Below are positions 62,190 through 64,000 of a DNA stretch of 64,000 bases, in pieces. The DNA is taken from positions 186,001 to 250,000 of the forward strand of contig JAIEOV010000022.1 in assembly GCA_019750135.1 (NCBI GenBank), read 5' to 3'. Under the pieces are notes generated by a model that was given only the letters and a program-made list of their open reading frames with translations, was not told the origin of the DNA and did no database searches. Every line of letters starts with the position of its first letter. Position 1 is the stretch's first letter. The position numbers were made by a program, and so were the translations under genes. The DNA comes from Reyranella sp. (lineage in GTDB: Bacteria; Pseudomonadota; Alphaproteobacteria; Reyranellales; Reyranellaceae).

Positions 62190-62515
62190 TGCGGACGATA
62201 CTGCTGCTGATCGGTTCGAATGTGTTCATGACGGCGGCGTGGTACGGCCACCTGCGGTTTCGCGACGAGGCTTTGTGGAAGGTCGTGCTCGTGAGCTGGG
62301 GCATCGCCTTCTTCGAATATTGCCTGCAGGTGCCCGCCAACCGGATCGGCTATGGCGAATTCACCGCCGCCCAGCTCAAGACGATCCAGGAAATCATCAC
62401 GCTAGTCGTCTTCGCAGCGTTCTCGACACTGTATCTCGGCGAGGCGTTGCGCTGGAATCACGGCGCCGCGTTCCTCTGCCTGGTGGCAGCCGCGTACTTC
62501 ATGTTCCGCCCCTGA
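62189..62515 (+). CDS. DMT-superfamily small membrane protein (DUF486)
   Basis: A 108-residue protein with four helices, the size of small DUF486 proteins. Features are LLIGSNVFMTAAWYGHLRF, WGIAFFEYCLQVPANRIGY and QLKTIQEIITLVVFAAFS, which are recognisable family blocks. Members are annotated as drug/metabolite-type proteins, but transport has not been shown for most. The start overlaps the MFS stop by one base, so the two are co-expressed. Confidence 0.87.
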   Translation: MRTILLLIGSNVFMTAAWYGHLRFRDEALWKVVLVSWGIAFFEYCLQVPANRIGYGEFTAAQLKTIQEIITLVVFAAFSTLYLGEALRWNHGAAFLCLVAAAYFMFRP

Positions 62516-62534
62516 TCCGCGTCAATGCGGCCGC

Positions 62535-63641
62535 CTATTCCATCGCTTCAAAACCGGTCGCTTTCACGATGGATGCCCAGCGCTTGCGTTCCCGATCCAG
62601 GCGAGCGGCGAACTCACGGGGCCCCTCGCCGGACACGTCGAATCCATAGTTGCGGATGGCGTCCTGCAGGTCCTTCGCCTTGAGAGCCTCAAGCGTGGCG
62701 GCGTTCACCTTGTCGACGATCTCGGTGGGCGTTTTCGCCGGCAGGTACAAGCCCAGGCCATCTTCGACAACCAGGTCCTTGTATCCAAGCTCCTGGAAGG
62801 TCGGCACGTCGGGCAGCAGTTGAGAGCGTTGCGACCCCGAGAGAGCAAGCGCCCGGACCTTCTTCGCCTCGACCATTGCCGCTCCATCGGCGATCGACCC
62901 GAAGAAGACAGGAATCTGGCCGGCGACGAGGTCCTGAATGCCGGGCGCTCCGCCTTTGTAGTGAGCGGGTGTCATGTCCAGGCCGGCGGCCTTGGCGAAG
63001 ATGGCGCCGGTGAAGTGCGGAGTCGCGCCAGCGGCCGGCGTCCCATAGACAGCGTATTTCGGATTGGCCCGGACCCAGGCGATGAACTCCGGCACGGTCT
63101 TCACGTCGGCAGGGACCAGGGGCCCGACGAACATGGCGAGCGACATGCTGATCACCCGGGTCGTCGGCGTGAAGTCGCGCGCAACGTCGTAGTTCAACGA
63201 CTTGTAGACGTGCGGATAGAGGAACATCGTGGCGTCGGGCACGAACGCCATGACGCTGCCGTCAGCCGGGGCAGTGCGGACGAAATCGATGGCGATGCGC
63301 GCGCCGGCGCCGACGCGATTTTCGACGATCATGCTTGGCGCGGTGACGCCGCGCAGCTTGTCGCTCAGGATTCGCGCCAGCGCATCGGCGGCGCCGCCCG
63401 GAGCAAAGCCCACGACGATCCGCGCGACCTGCGTGGCCTGCGCCCAAGCGCCACGGGACAGCGGAAGGAGGGTGGTTGCCCCGATCACGTGCCGGCGCCG
63501 CACGCCGCCAGATCGGCGATGGCCCACGACGGCATTGTCTGACTTGGCTCTGCGGGCGATCCGGCCGCTGCCCGTGCTCACGGGATGGCCCGATTGGCGG
63601 ATTTTGGCGCGTCCGGTCCTTGCCGACGTCGGTGACGACAT
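62535..63641 (-). CDS. Bug/TctC-family periplasmic solute-binding protein (second)
   Basis: A 368-residue Bug protein. The family loops are VGFAPGGAADALARILSDKL, VENRVGAGARIAIDFV and YGTPAAGATPHFTGAIF. An unusually long basic N-terminus of about 50 residues precedes a twin-arginine-like signal (RRRHVIGATTLLPLSRGAWA). I chose ATG 63641 because GGAGGAAG lies before it; a shorter start near the signal is also possible. It lacks TctA/TctB neighbours. The gene is divergent from a serine hydrolase gene, with a palindrome between them, suggesting joint control of a small catabolic pathway. Related to the Bug protein at 57313 but not a recent copy. Confidence 0.87.
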   Translation of the reverse strand: MSSPTSARTGRAKIRQSGHPVSTGSGRIARRAKSDNAVVGHRRSGGVRRRHVIGATTLLPLSRGAWAQATQVARIVVGFAPGGAADALARILSDKLRGVTAPSMIVENRVGAGARIAIDFVRTAPADGSVMAFVPDATMFLYPHVYKSLNYDVARDFTPTTRVISMSLAMFVGPLVPADVKTVPEFIAWVRANPKYAVYGTPAAGATPHFTGAIFAKAAGLDMTPAHYKGGAPGIQDLVAGQIPVFFGSIADGAAMVEAKKVRALALSGSQRSQLLPDVPTFQELGYKDLVVEDGLGLYLPAKTPTEIVDKVNAATLEALKAKDLQDAIRNYGFDVSGEGPREFAARLDRERKRWASIVKATGFEAME

Positions 63642-63709
63642 TGGTGCTTCCTCCACTTTCAGGTGGCAATGCTTGGCGGTTTCATTTCAAGATGGCAAGC
63701 GCATTGTAT

Positions 63710-63724
63710 GACCGTAATACGGTC
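63710..63724. promoter_or_regulatory. Candidate GntR-type operator palindrome
   Basis: GACCGTAATACGGTC is a perfect 15-base palindrome (7-base arms around a central A) in the divergent region before the Bug gene and the serine hydrolase gene. Its GT-N3-AC core matches the FadR-type GntR operator pattern. The regulator is not in the window. Confidence 0.5.
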
Positions 63725-63786
63725 CTATTGCATGACATGGTGCCTCGCGCTAAAGGCCATGCCCGACTTCACAGCACGGGTGGCCC

Positions 63787-64000
63787 TTGAGCTTATCGAC
63801 AACAGAAACGGCGATTGCCCAGGGAGACGTCCGGCGCGGCAAGCAGACGTTCCCCATTCGCGGCTACTGTGCGCCCGGCTTCGAGCCGGTCCGACGAGCT
63901 TTCGAGGCCAACTTCGAGAACGAGGAGGAGTTCGGCGCCTGCACGAGCGTCGTCATCGACGGAAAGACCGTCGTCGATCTGTGGGGCGGCTGGCAGGATG
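63787..64000 (+). CDS. Beta-lactamase-fold serine hydrolase, N-terminal part (partial)
   Basis: The frame opens at TTG 63787 and runs to the window end. The sequence includes FPIRGYCAPGFEPVRRAFEA, then GACTSVVIDGKTVVDLWGGW. The last block (VxxDGKxVVDLWGG) is typical of the EstB-like serine beta-lactamase/esterase family, where the S-x-x-K nucleophile follows further on. The catalytic part lies outside the window. A purine-rich GGGTGG is near the start. It is divergent from the second Bug gene. Confidence 0.72.
   Translation, partial: MSLSTTETAIAQGDVRRGKQTFPIRGYCAPGFEPVRRAFEANFENEEEFGACTSVVIDGKTVVDLWGGWQD

Overview
The window is GC-rich, densely coded DNA with the gene style of a soil or environmental alphaproteobacterium. 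Indicators are two Bug/TctC-type solute-binding proteins, a DUF992 protein, several RND pumps, an NnrU/MddA-like protein and many 4-base ATGA gene overlaps. A Rhodospirillales/Reyranella-like or Rhizobiales-like lineage is a guess from style only; no rRNA or other phylogenetic marker is present apart from one tRNA. I see no phage, insertion sequence, CRISPR array or replication origin. No gap between genes exceeds 300 bases; the longest is 271 bases, at 42310-42580.

Layout. 1-7.3 kb: the start of a leftward gene, tRNA-Arg(CCT) followed by two hairpin repeats, a BTAD-hydrolase fusion regulator divergent from an MFS exporter, an NnrU/MddA-like membrane methyltransferase, a quinone-oxidoreductase-like MDR protein, an O-methyltransferase and a nitronate monooxygenase. 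7.3-7.5 kb: an array of modular palindromic repeats that supplies the tail of the next gene. 7.4-15 kb (minus): an mdtABC-like tripartite efflux operon. 15.3-19 kb (minus): two membrane-anchored SGNH proteins with a TauD-family dioxygenase between them. 19-23.4 kb (minus): a second RND pump with its fusion protein. 23.5-29.4 kb: a metallophosphodiesterase, divergent from a yhiI-rbbA-yhhJ type ABC exporter operon.

29.4-42.3 kb is the most unusual part. It is a one-direction run on the minus strand in which a membrane fusion protein, an RND pump, an 80-residue secreted protein and seven Mrp/Mbh-type cation/proton antiporter subunits (E, F, G, A'-B fusion, C, D and a second D/A-like subunit) follow one another. 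All nine junctions overlap by 4 to 13 bases, so the pump and the antiporter look like one translationally coupled unit. Three secreted proteins and a PLDc_N-SHOCT membrane protein precede it, and an AraC-type regulator follows it.

42.6-47.9 kb holds a second set of related genes: an AraC paralogue, an outer-membrane barrel whose mature N-terminus matches the 80-residue protein, an arginine antiporter (ArcD), arginine deiminase (ArcA) and a second PLDc_N-SHOCT protein. Three gene families are thus duplicated, once around the RND-Mrp operon and once around the arginine deiminase operon. Both operons plausibly concern ion and pH homeostasis; that link is inference.

48-64 kb is ordinary mixed content: a small secreted protein, a second ArcD-like carrier with a patatin lipoprotein, an alpha/beta hydrolase, LapA and HdeD-like membrane proteins, an AI-2E family protein and an orphan peptide-type binding protein. 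Then come a MarR regulator divergent from a Bug protein, a PhoP/PhoQ-like two-component system divergent from an OB-fold protein, an MFS transporter with a DUF486 protein, a second Bug protein, and the start of a beta-lactamase-fold serine hydrolase.
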